DNA of 53,775 nucleotides, from positions 33,840-87,614 of the forward strand of contig NZ_RSCL01000034.1 in NCBI RefSeq assembly GCF_003991905.1. The letters run 5' to 3'. The notes below the pieces were generated by a model. The model searched no databases and was not told the origin of the DNA. It saw only the letters and a list, made by a program, of their open reading frames with translations. Positions 29,191 to 37,145 of this stretch are shown here, piece after piece (position 1 is the first letter of the stretch; every line of letters begins with the position of its first letter). Source of the DNA: Dulcicalothrix desertica PCC 7102 (GTDB lineage: Bacteria; Cyanobacteriota; Cyanobacteriia; Cyanobacteriales; Nostocaceae). Made by a program: the position numbers and the translations under genes.

Positions 29191-29217
29191 GGGCGGTTCG
29201 GGATGCCCGCTCCACAA
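29191..29217. repeat. Dispersed palindromic element, copy 3
   Basis: GGGCGGTTCGGGATGCCCGC followed by TCCACAA, a diverged member of the family at 2637, 8497 and 36879. It starts 9 bases after the stop at 29181. Confidence 0.55.
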
Positions 29218-29247
29218 TTCACAGTTTATTCAGAATTTATACCTAGG

Positions 29248-29847
29248 TTAAATTAGGCCTGTGCGATTGAAAGGGAAAAATCTAAATACTGCGCGACCGA
29301 TGACGTTTTCGCTAGGTAAAAATCCCCAATAGCGTGAGTCGTTACTGTCGTTGCGGTTGTCTCCCATGACAAAAAGCTGGTTGGGTGGGACTTGGGTTTG
29401 GTTAAATAGCTGTCTTGGGTCTTGCTGGATGTAATTATCTTTGAGGTAATCTTCTTGAAGGGGTGTACCGTTGACATAAACCCTATTTTTAGTCACTTGT
29501 ATCGAGTCACCTGGTTGACCAATAATGCGTTTAATAAAAGCTTGATCTTTCGGATATCCCCTTCGCTGTAACTCTGGTGGTGGGGTAAAAACAACAATAT
29601 CGCCGAAATGGGGTGGATGAAAATGATAAGATACTTTTTCAACTACTAATCTATCACCCTTATGTAATGTCGGCACCATTGAATCTGAGGGTATATAGCG
29701 GGGTTCAGCAATATACGTGCGAATTAAAAAGGCTAAAATCAGCGCAATAACAACTAAAAAGATGTTTTCGCGAACGTTTCGCCAAACTTGGGCTGACGCT
29801 GAATTTTGTTTGACATCGCTTTCTTGAGCGCTTTCTTGAGAGGTCAT
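29248..29847 (-). CDS. lepB: Signal peptidase I (199 aa)
   Basis: A single N-terminal membrane helix (about 30-45) precedes the S26 catalytic boxes: PSDSMVPTL with nucleophile Ser56, KRIIGQPGD with general base Lys106, and GDNRNDSNDSRYWG near 162-175. It cleaves signal peptides of exported proteins at the membrane's outer face. The size is typical of cyanobacterial LepB. The gene is monocistronic and convergent with the helix-hairpin-helix gene. Confidence 0.97.
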   Translation of the reverse strand: MTSQESAQESDVKQNSASAQVWRNVRENIFLVVIALILAFLIRTYIAEPRYIPSDSMVPTLHKGDRLVVEKVSYHFHPPHFGDIVVFTPPPELQRRGYPKDQAFIKRIIGQPGDSIQVTKNRVYVNGTPLQEDYLKDNYIQQDPRQLFNQTQVPPNQLFVMGDNRNDSNDSRYWGFLPSENVIGRAVFRFFPFNRTGLI

Positions 29848-30044
29848 ATCGATAATTAAACCCAGTTATACATTTTCAGACTTGAACTTTGGCGCTTTGG
29901 AGCTTTAACGCTGATTATATATAAATATACTCGACTTGCGTATACTTTATAATTTAAAAAATTTCATTTTTTTATTAATAATTTATTATTGGTAAATAAA
30001 ATTTTGTGTTATCAAATTTTCGTATTTTAAAAATTAAAAAAATA

Positions 30045-30074
30045 TAATGGTACCGTTTAATATTGGTACCATTA
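30045..30074. promoter_or_regulatory. Operator-like perfect inverted repeat
   Basis: TAATGGTACC and GGTACCATTA are exact complements separated by 10 bases. Each arm holds the palindrome GGTACC. It lies about 200 bases upstream of lepB. It looks like a binding site for a dimeric regulator, or a stem; no terminator T-run follows. Confidence 0.4.
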
Positions 30075-30350
30075 CCATCATGTAGAAGGCGCCTAATTTC
30101 GTAAATTACCGTCGTATCGTTACGTTAAGCTTGCTCTCAAATCTCTCTTAAACCTCTTTCTCTGTGCCCTCTGCGTAAGAGTGGTAAAAACAACTCTACA
30201 ACCAATTAAATGTGAAAGTAATAAAATGCATCTTCATTATACAAAGTAATTATTTTGACATCATATTCAGAAAATTTAAGTAATAATCGCAAAAATACCG
30301 CTTTTTTATAGAAGAAAGTTGTGTAATTAGCGACTTTTTTATACATCTAA

Positions 30351-30375
30351 TGCACAGGCAAGATGCCTGTGCTAC
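30351..30375. repeat. Dispersed palindrome of the GCACAGGC family
   Basis: TGCACAGGCA and TGCCTGTGCTACG form the arms, about 65 bases past the last gene of the Hsp70-like operon, where it may terminate transcription. Confidence 0.65.
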
Positions 30376-30439
30376 GTCAACTATCTTTATTATATATAGA
30401 AGAGGTGTTATCAAGTACCTAAACTGACCTACCAAAATA

Positions 30440-30925
30440 TTATTCTTTTTTGGAAGTAATAACCTCAACCGGACGTAAAACCTTTTCACCATAGCGAAAT
30501 CCTTGACGCACAATTTTAGTAATACTTTGTTCAGGAATATCAGCGACTACTTCTTGCTCTACTACCCTACATAATGTAAAATCGGGCTGCGTTCCTTCAA
30601 TGCATTCAGTTTCGATTTGTGAAACTTGACGCTTTGCCAATACATTAAGGAATTTACGATAAACTGCTCCAACGTTTCTAGGTAAGCGCGCGATAAATTC
30701 AGGGCTAAGATTAGGATTGTCCAGTAATTTGAGTAAATTTTCTAAAGCATCTCCTACTTCTAACAGTTCTAAGAATAAATCTTCGCTGGTTGCTACTGCT
30801 TGAGTTTGTTGTTCACGTAAAGATTGCTTAAGTAAAGTATTTTCTCGTTTGAGAGTTCCAAGTTCTTGACTGAGCGAGTCACATAGTTCTTGAGAAATAA
30901 TAAAAGATTTGGATGTATTAGACAC
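30440..30925 (-). CDS. GrpE-like nucleotide exchange factor (161 aa)
   Basis: A coiled-coil N-terminus (LCDSLSQELGTLKRENTLLKQ) is followed by a helical region and a C-terminal beta part ending SITKIVRQGFRYGEKVLRPVEV, which matches the GrpE signature. GrpE releases ADP from Hsp70. The protein is divergent from housekeeping GrpE. A GTG start at 30925 with AGAGG upstream fits better than the 5' extension of the frame, which would overlap the previous gene. It overlaps the J-like gene by 8 bases and is the last gene of a five-gene Hsp70-type operon. Confidence 0.78.
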   Translation of the reverse strand: MSNTSKSFIISQELCDSLSQELGTLKRENTLLKQSLREQQTQAVATSEDLFLELLEVGDALENLLKLLDNPNLSPEFIARLPRNVGAVYRKFLNVLAKRQVSQIETECIEGTQPDFTLCRVVEQEVVADIPEQSITKIVRQGFRYGEKVLRPVEVITSKKE

Positions 30926-31553
30926 GAGTAACCTCTTTAGATAATAAAGATAAATAATTATTTGCCCAAGCTTTAATTTGAGCATTTGAATGATTTATTA
31001 ATGACGAACAAAGATGAATTGCGCGCTGTTTCTGTCCAGTCATTTGATAAGCTCTAATCAAATAAATTTGGGCTTGAGTGTAATCGTTACTGTTACGGTC
31101 ACGTGTACTTTGACAGTAGTCTTCTAAAATTTTTACTGCTTTGGGATAACGTTTTTCTTGGCACGCAGTAATACCTTCGTTAAGCAATTCCGATAAAGGT
31201 ATTGGCAAAGGTTCGCGTGCTAACATTTCTTCTTGATTGGCTTTAGTAATTGCGTCATCTAAACCATCAAACTCTGATAATAATATTATTTCGGGTTCAG
31301 GTTGTTCTAAAGCTGAAAAATCACTGTATTTAAATCTTTTGATAGAAGGCAAAATTGGACGTAAATAATCGGCAATAATACGCTCTTCTGACTTCATTAA
31401 GCTTTTTTGCGCTTTCGCAATAACCTCTACCGAATATTGCTTTCGCTTCATTGCCAAAGTTACTGCTTTATTAATTTCAGCTTTAGATGCTGCGGGAGAT
31501 ACACCTAAAACATCATACGGATTAAAACTATTTGGGTTTAATTTGTTTGTCAT
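30918..31553 (-). CDS. J-like protein lacking the HPD motif, with TPR-like C-terminus (211 aa)
   Basis: Residues 11-60 resemble a J domain: NPYDVLGVSPAASKAEINKA matches helix I to helix II. The loop that should carry His-Pro-Asp reads MKRKQYSVEVIAKAQKSL, so the residue triad that stimulates Hsp70 ATPase is absent. The C-terminal half has two helical hairpins of TPR type (ACQEKRYPKAVKILEDY; AQIYLIRAYQMTGQKQRAIH). It begins 4 bases after the TPR gene stop and overlaps the GrpE-like gene. It may act as a regulator or scaffold rather than a true J co-chaperone. Confidence 0.72.
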   Translation of the reverse strand: MTNKLNPNSFNPYDVLGVSPAASKAEINKAVTLAMKRKQYSVEVIAKAQKSLMKSEERIIADYLRPILPSIKRFKYSDFSALEQPEPEIILLSEFDGLDDAITKANQEEMLAREPLPIPLSELLNEGITACQEKRYPKAVKILEDYCQSTRDRNSNDYTQAQIYLIRAYQMTGQKQRAIHLCSSLINHSNAQIKAWANNYLSLLSKEVTRV

Positions 31554-31557
31554 TTTA

Positions 31558-34065
31558 TTAATAAGATAATCTCAAACTACGATAAATTTGTTGAAACTCA
31601 GGTGCATCTGGACAAATTTCATAAGCCCAACGTCCTAACTGTTGAACCATTTCATAATCGCTCGCATCACCTCTTTCAGCAGCATTAATTATAATTTGGA
31701 TAAAAATTTCAGCAGCAGCAAACCGTACACGTTCGTTACGTGATTTCTTGGCTTTTTCTACCGCTTGTTCATATAATTTTCTCTTCAGAAGATTCTCAAA
31801 TTCTTCAAATTCTTGTACAAATTCTAATCTTTCCCTTAAATCTAAAACTATAGGATTATTATCATCAATTACGCTAATTTTTTGAATTTGCTTTAAAGCT
31901 TGCTCTTGTGATATTTGTTTATTTACTAGTTTATCACGCAATTCTTCGGCTTTGTATTCAGCCAAATAGCTCTTTGCTAATTGACTACCAATAAGGTCAT
32001 ACCAAAATTGAGCAAATTTTAAATGCTCTGGAAATTCTGATATTGCTTGTCGTTGTAATAAGCAAAGTCTATTTATTTCATGAAGCCAATCAGGAAATGT
32101 TTTAATTTCACTTTTAGCTTTATTAAGATGAGTAGCTGCTTTTTGCCATTGTTGCTGTTGAAGATAATGACAACCTTCATGGTAAGCAACGAAAGAACCG
32201 GCAAATAATTCGATGCTATTGTTAGCAGATTGGTTTGATGGCTTGATTTGTATCGCGCGCGCGACATCACTCTCTAAACAAGCAGCGATAGATAGACCCC
32301 AAGGAGTGTATAGTGCTTGCAATATTCTTTCACTAGAATGTATATCCGCAACTAAAAAATTTTGCCATTGATTAAAAAAACGACTGTAACAACCTGGTGT
32401 GATAAATAGCTCATTTACTTTCATTCCCTTTTGAACAGGATTGCCCATTAAGCGTAAAGCTACTTTTTCTAAACGATATTTATCACGAAATTTTAAATAC
32501 TGGTCTAATTGATTTTCTTGAAATTTATCAATAATTTCTTCTAATCGTCGTTGTAATTCTAAAGACACTAATTCTAAATCAAGTTTTTGACTTTCTAGCC
32601 AAGGAATATCGTAAAGTGTTAAATCTTGATTTAAATTTGCTATTGCTGTAGGTAAAGCAATTATTAAATCTTCAATTACACCAGTAGAAGCGTCACTAAA
32701 AACCCGGTAATAAGTTGTAATTAACCAATTGTGTAAATTAATTATATCTGGCGAGCTTTCCCATAGTTTAATAGTTGTATCAGCAAGAATATGCCACTCA
32801 TGATTTTGCCAAACTTTTGCTTTTAATCGTGGCAAAATGTGTTCGGTAAGATTGGTTTCTACTAAAGAGTCTGAGCCAAATTTTTGCAAATATTCTCCAC
32901 TTGAAGTTTGTGCTTGCTCTAAGTCATCATCTGCTATAAATTTTTCTATGTTTTTTAAAGCTAACAGCTTTTGCCGTTGCGAAATGATTTTGATATTTTC
33001 TTTTTGTTGTACAAATTTAGTAGTTTGTTGTAAATTTTGCCACTCGCGATGCGCTGCTTGTAATTGCCCTTGTTTCGCATAAGCAAATCCTCGCAGATAA
33101 CGACCTTGTTCCGTTTCTATATCCGTTAATTGCGATATGGCTAATGACCATTCTTCTGTTTTAATTGCTACAATACCTAAACGAATTTTACAGTCTCTAA
33201 AGTTTGGTAAGAGTACTGCTGCTGATTTGTATAATGTTGTTGCTTCCTTTAAATTACCTGATTTTTCAGCTTGAAGACCTAAACGATATTTTTCTTTGCC
33301 TTTAACAGTACGCTGAATTTTTTCTAGTAATGCAATACCGTCTTGACGCGGAAATTGTGTTAAGGCGCCTTCTAAAAGCGCGATTGCACTCCTGAATCTA
33401 CCTTCATTTGAAGCAATGTTTGCTTTTGTAAAAGCCGTGTAATAAATTTGTTCTTGTTTAACTTGAGTTTCACAAGCTGCTATTGATTGCTTTACAGATA
33501 AAGTTGGGTATAACTGTTCAGCTTGATTATAGATATTAATGGCGCCTTGAAAAAAACGTTTTTCAGCTTGTAAATCAGCTTCTTCTACCAATTTACGAAA
33601 ATCTTCTCGCTGCTTTAATTCTGTTTGACACTTGCTAATTGTTTGCGATATTTGCTCATCGTAAAGAATTTTACCAGCACGCTTGCACAAGTCTAAAGCG
33701 TCTAGTAATATTTTAGTTTCAAGCGGATTATTATCATCTTGCTGCAAAAGAGATTTGGCGCCAGTCAGCAATTTATTTGCTTGTGTTACTTGCGTCTGCC
33801 ATTTCTGCAAATCTTGATTAATCTTCTCTAAACTATCCCCTAATATATAAGAGCGCAGTAAACGCTCCCAAAACCCAGGTTGCTTAGACCAAGCAGCTAA
33901 AGCTTTTTGACCAGTAAGTACTGCTTGCCGTAAATTTTTACTTTCAGCTAGCGTTCGTGCTTTTTGCGTCTGGAGTTTCGTCGCATCTGCTAATTTCCAA
34001 GCATCGACAACTCCCACACCTAATACAATTTTACTAACTTGATTAAAAATTTGTAGAAAGCTCAT
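31558..34065 (-). CDS. Large TPR-like helical protein of the Hsp70-type operon (835 aa)
   Basis: Most of the protein is helical repeats: AEKRFFQGAINIYNQAEQLYP, FTKANIASNEGRFRSAIALL and GLQAEKSGNLKEATTLYKSA are TPR-like units in residues about 150-320, with further helical repeats to the end. A hydrophobic patch near residues 10-25 may touch the membrane. I see no enzyme motif. The start at ATG 34065 shares one base with the preceding TAA (TAATG), giving translational coupling; the frame's earlier TTG at 34083 is less likely. It probably scaffolds or selects clients for the Hsp70 encoded upstream; this is inference. Confidence 0.8.
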   Translation of the reverse strand: MSFLQIFNQVSKIVLGVGVVDAWKLADATKLQTQKARTLAESKNLRQAVLTGQKALAAWSKQPGFWERLLRSYILGDSLEKINQDLQKWQTQVTQANKLLTGAKSLLQQDDNNPLETKILLDALDLCKRAGKILYDEQISQTISKCQTELKQREDFRKLVEEADLQAEKRFFQGAINIYNQAEQLYPTLSVKQSIAACETQVKQEQIYYTAFTKANIASNEGRFRSAIALLEGALTQFPRQDGIALLEKIQRTVKGKEKYRLGLQAEKSGNLKEATTLYKSAAVLLPNFRDCKIRLGIVAIKTEEWSLAISQLTDIETEQGRYLRGFAYAKQGQLQAAHREWQNLQQTTKFVQQKENIKIISQRQKLLALKNIEKFIADDDLEQAQTSSGEYLQKFGSDSLVETNLTEHILPRLKAKVWQNHEWHILADTTIKLWESSPDIINLHNWLITTYYRVFSDASTGVIEDLIIALPTAIANLNQDLTLYDIPWLESQKLDLELVSLELQRRLEEIIDKFQENQLDQYLKFRDKYRLEKVALRLMGNPVQKGMKVNELFITPGCYSRFFNQWQNFLVADIHSSERILQALYTPWGLSIAACLESDVARAIQIKPSNQSANNSIELFAGSFVAYHEGCHYLQQQQWQKAATHLNKAKSEIKTFPDWLHEINRLCLLQRQAISEFPEHLKFAQFWYDLIGSQLAKSYLAEYKAEELRDKLVNKQISQEQALKQIQKISVIDDNNPIVLDLRERLEFVQEFEEFENLLKRKLYEQAVEKAKKSRNERVRFAAAEIFIQIIINAAERGDASDYEMVQQLGRWAYEICPDAPEFQQIYRSLRLSY

Positions 34066-34580
34066 TATCCAGCCTCCTGACAATTTGGTACTTTAAAAAC
34101 CTCCCCCTTCTCAATATCGTTTTCTCGTCCTTTGAGTTGGGGATTCGCTTGTACCATCAACTGCCAAGAGGCGCCTTGACCACACAATTTTTCTGTAATA
34201 ATACTAAGATTGTCTCCACTCTGTACTGTGTAAGTAGCTGGGTAAGTAGCTGGTTGTATTGTTTTAGGTGGTGTATTTAAAACAGCAGGAGTTGATGGAG
34301 TAGGAACAACTATCACCGGATTTGGAACATTGACTGTAGCATTGATAGACTGCGGTTGAATAAATAAAAAACTGCTTATAGTTCCAATACCCAAACCAAT
34401 AAGAAAAACAAACCCAATAACTACAAATTGCCAAGCTTGAATTTTAGTCGGTGCGCTTGTTCTGACTTCAGAAAGCTGGCATAATCTCCAAATTAAAGTC
34501 AAATCAGTATCGCAGTTCGGACAACTATCACCTTCGATTTCTTTATAACCACATACCGGACACTCAAGCTTGTTATTCAT
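34065..34580 (-). CDS. Zinc-ribbon, membrane and LysM protein (171 aa)
   Basis: An N-terminal zinc ribbon (CPVCG and CPNCD, Cys8/11 and Cys20/23) precedes one membrane helix (about 51-73), a Pro- and Thr-rich linker, and a C-terminal LysM domain (about 116-168, starting TYTVQSGDNLSIITEKLCG). The order suggests cytosolic zinc ribbon, membrane crossing and a peptidoglycan-binding domain outside. It overlaps the Hsp70-like gene by 4 bases and the TPR gene by 1, so it is a core part of the operon. It could anchor the chaperone complex to the cell envelope; that is inference. Confidence 0.8.
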   Translation of the reverse strand: MNNKLECPVCGYKEIEGDSCPNCDTDLTLIWRLCQLSEVRTSAPTKIQAWQFVVIGFVFLIGLGIGTISSFLFIQPQSINATVNVPNPVIVVPTPSTPAVLNTPPKTIQPATYPATYTVQSGDNLSIITEKLCGQGASWQLMVQANPQLKGRENDIEKGEVFKVPNCQEAG

Positions 34581-36790
34581 CGCTTCAACCCCGTAACAAT
34601 AGTATTGCTGGGCAATTCGCTGTCTATCCAGCGTTGAATATCAGGTTTTAATGAGTTCCAAAGTCGTTCAGCTTCGTGTTCATCACCTTTTTCCATTGCA
34701 GCAAGCATACGCATGAGTTTTTCAATCATCGCGTTTGCTTGAGTTGGGTCAACTCTTTTAGCTTGACGGATAGCAAACAAACACGCATCAACCAGTTTTA
34801 CTTCATCAGGTAAATTCTCAAATTCTCTTTTAAGCTCTTCAGTTTTTGACTCCATCTTATAGAGATTATTCGAGGTGATGGCATCTTTCAACTCGTTGCA
34901 GTACTTTTTAAGTCTTTCTTGCTGCTGTTGGGGAATTAAAAATCCGCAAAGCTCGACTATTTGCTCCGAGTCTTGAATCAAAGAATCTGCTTCCAAGCGT
35001 TCGTTTGACATCGAGACTTGGAATTTTTCTAAATTTTTGACAGCACGCTCACGTAAATCAACCCGTTCTTCTCCAGTTATTGGTTCAATAATTTGGTTCG
35101 CCATCTGTACAACGGGAATAGCCAAAGTCAGTGCATTCTCAACTCCCAATGCTGTTAAATTTTGGTCGTTGAGACGCGCAATTGCCTCTTCAAGCTCTCG
35201 ATAGATTTTCTCGTCGGAGCGACCACGCGAAAAAGTGCAGCTAACTTTGACCGAAGGGTCATTTTTCAGATGAGCAGTTATCCCTAAATCGCTGTTTTTC
35301 TCATCTAACTCCAAATAAACTTGAATTTCGGTTCCTGCTGGGTATCTTTGCTCTAAACCCAACCACATTTCGCCAATAATTTCGTCCTTTTCAACACCAT
35401 CTGTTTTTTGCTTAACGAAGTCAGGACTAAAAAATCGAAAGTGAATCAAGCGCTGACCGTCAACTACAGTGCGGAAAGTATGTGAAGTAGTGACAGGTAA
35501 AATATCACCTCTATTAATAACCTTATGATTATCGTCAACTAGCTCAATATAATAATCGCGTGACACGGTAGTAACTTTATCAGTCAGTCCCGCAGCAACA
35601 ATTGCGGCGCCTTCAGCAACAGCGTACATTGGACGAGGATGCACTACAACCTTATCGTTTCCAAACGCTGCTTTAACTTTATTTTGTACAAAAGGAATTT
35701 GTGAAGAACCACCGACCAAAAGCACTACATCTACCATATCTAAGTCAGACGATGCTTCTTCTACAGCTTGACGGCAAATTGTAATTGAACGCTCTACCAA
35801 GTCAGCGATAAGTTCCTCAAACAACTCGCGAGTAATTTTAACTTCAATAGGAATAGTAAGTCCTAACTCATCAACTAAATGAGTAGAAGGACTAATTAGT
35901 GCTGTTGTAGAACTACTCAACTCAAATTTCGCGCGTTCAACAGCCATTTTCAAATCAGCATTAAACCGCACTTTCTGATAATGCGGCATTTTGGCGATTA
36001 AAGCATCAATATCAGCAATTTTTTCGCTATATGCAACTTGCTCTTTCACATAATTGATAATTCGGGAGTCAATATCGTCTCCACCTAACCATAAATCTCC
36101 TGCTTTTCCTTGTTCAATAAACGAAGTTCCAGCAGAAGTAATTAAAGAAGCGTCAAAAGTACCACCACCGAAGTCATAAACTAAAATAGTTTTGACATCT
36201 TCACTAGTTGGAGAAAAACCATAAGAAATAGCTGCTGCTGTTGGTTCTGGTAATAATTCCAAAGGGGTGATACCAGCTTTTAAAGCAGCTGTACGTGTAG
36301 CGTGACGTTGCTTGTCGTTGAAGTAAGCAGGGATAGTAATTACTGCTTGATTAATAACTTCTCTGACTTTGCCCATTTTTTGGTAGTAAACTTCAGCATT
36401 TTTTACTACCTGCTTGAGAATTTCGGCAGAAATATCTTCTGGTTGATATTCTTTACCTCCCAACCATACAGCGATTCCATTATCTGTTCCTTGCGATGGT
36501 TGAGAAATTTTATAACCAAACTTTGACTTTTGTTCTTGAACTGTTTTATCAGCAAAATCTCGACCTATCAAGCGTTTTATCGAGACAATTACATTTTCTG
36601 CATCAGCACGTTGTTGATTGTAAGCTTTTTCACCAACACACAGATTATTTTGTTCGCAAGCGACTACTGAACGTGTTAATTTTCTATCTGGAGGTGTGTT
36701 GTTATCAGCAGTTATTACTTCTACTTCAGCTAGTCTAAATGCTGCTACTGAGTTGGTAGTTCCTAAGTCGATGCCTATTGCCTTACCCAT
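34577..36790 (-). CDS. Hsp70-family protein, DnaK paralogue (737 aa)
   Basis: The nucleotide-binding domain is intact: phosphate-1 [10 protein letters not shown] near 6-15, phosphate-2 YDFGGGTFDAS near 204-214, and the adenosine motif VLLVGGSSQIP near 358. The substrate domain (about 400-540) is diverged, and the C-terminal 190 residues are helical without the EEVD-like end or the repeat tail of the DnaK at 50257. It is the first gene of a five-gene operon with a zinc-ribbon/LysM protein, a TPR protein, a J-like protein and a GrpE-like protein, so it is likely the ATPase core of a specialised chaperone system. Confidence 0.93.
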   Translation of the reverse strand: MGKAIGIDLGTTNSVAAFRLAEVEVITADNNTPPDRKLTRSVVACEQNNLCVGEKAYNQQRADAENVIVSIKRLIGRDFADKTVQEQKSKFGYKISQPSQGTDNGIAVWLGGKEYQPEDISAEILKQVVKNAEVYYQKMGKVREVINQAVITIPAYFNDKQRHATRTAALKAGITPLELLPEPTAAAISYGFSPTSEDVKTILVYDFGGGTFDASLITSAGTSFIEQGKAGDLWLGGDDIDSRIINYVKEQVAYSEKIADIDALIAKMPHYQKVRFNADLKMAVERAKFELSSSTTALISPSTHLVDELGLTIPIEVKITRELFEELIADLVERSITICRQAVEEASSDLDMVDVVLLVGGSSQIPFVQNKVKAAFGNDKVVVHPRPMYAVAEGAAIVAAGLTDKVTTVSRDYYIELVDDNHKVINRGDILPVTTSHTFRTVVDGQRLIHFRFFSPDFVKQKTDGVEKDEIIGEMWLGLEQRYPAGTEIQVYLELDEKNSDLGITAHLKNDPSVKVSCTFSRGRSDEKIYRELEEAIARLNDQNLTALGVENALTLAIPVVQMANQIIEPITGEERVDLRERAVKNLEKFQVSMSNERLEADSLIQDSEQIVELCGFLIPQQQQERLKKYCNELKDAITSNNLYKMESKTEELKREFENLPDEVKLVDACLFAIRQAKRVDPTQANAMIEKLMRMLAAMEKGDEHEAERLWNSLKPDIQRWIDSELPSNTIVTGLKR

Positions 36791-36878
36791 TGTTATATAA
36801 ACTTTTGTATAAAATATTATTTATAATTTCAAGTAGACTATTAATAAGTGTGAGAAATTTAACTTGTGTTGAATCTAC

Positions 36879-36902
36879 GGGCAAGGATGCCCGTTCCACA
36901 AG
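36879..36902. repeat. Dispersed palindromic element, copy 4
   Basis: GGGCAAGGATGCCCG followed by TTCCACAA; the cleanest match to the copy at 8497. Confidence 0.7.
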
Positions 36903-37093
36903 AGAAATTACCAATATCAAAATCAACTTTTCAAATACTTTTCAAATACTATTTATACATATTCACTATTGAATCAGTTCAGTAAAAATACTTGAAAACT
37001 GATGCGCGCAAAATCGCTGCAAGTCTTTAAGATTCCCGATAAACTATCCGTTACATCCGTTATATCCGTTGCAAAGCTTGACCCACAAAAAAA

Positions 37094-37122
37094 CGTAGCA
37101 CAGGCGCCTTGCCTATGCTACG
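37094..37122. repeat. Dispersed palindrome of the GCACAGGC family after clpC
   Basis: Arms CGTAGCACAGGC and GCCTATGCTACG, 24 bases past the clpC stop on the minus strand; the loop overlaps a GGCGCC site. A likely terminator. Confidence 0.65.
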
Positions 37123-37145
37123 TGAATTTTATTACTAATGAGTAA

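Larger units (their letters stand above)
29848..30439. other. AT-rich gene-free region
   Basis: It lies upstream of lepB and downstream of the Hsp70-like operon. It contains a paired GGTACC inverted repeat (30045-30074), a low-complexity motif near 30150-30180 (CTGTGCCCTCTGCGTAAGAG) and a GCACAGGC-family palindrome at 30351. No ORF is supported. Confidence 0.5.
36791..37145. other. Upstream region of the Hsp70-type operon, with repeats
   Basis: The operon promoter should lie in the first 100 bases. The rest holds a GGGCAAGGATGCCC element (36879), a repeated ATCCGTT motif (about 37045-37075) and a GCACAGGC palindrome after clpC (37094). No gene is seen. Confidence 0.5.

Noticed and set aside
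30250-30513. 87-aa minus-strand ORF
   Set aside because: It overlaps the end of the GrpE-like gene and a palindromic repeat; no protein-like composition.
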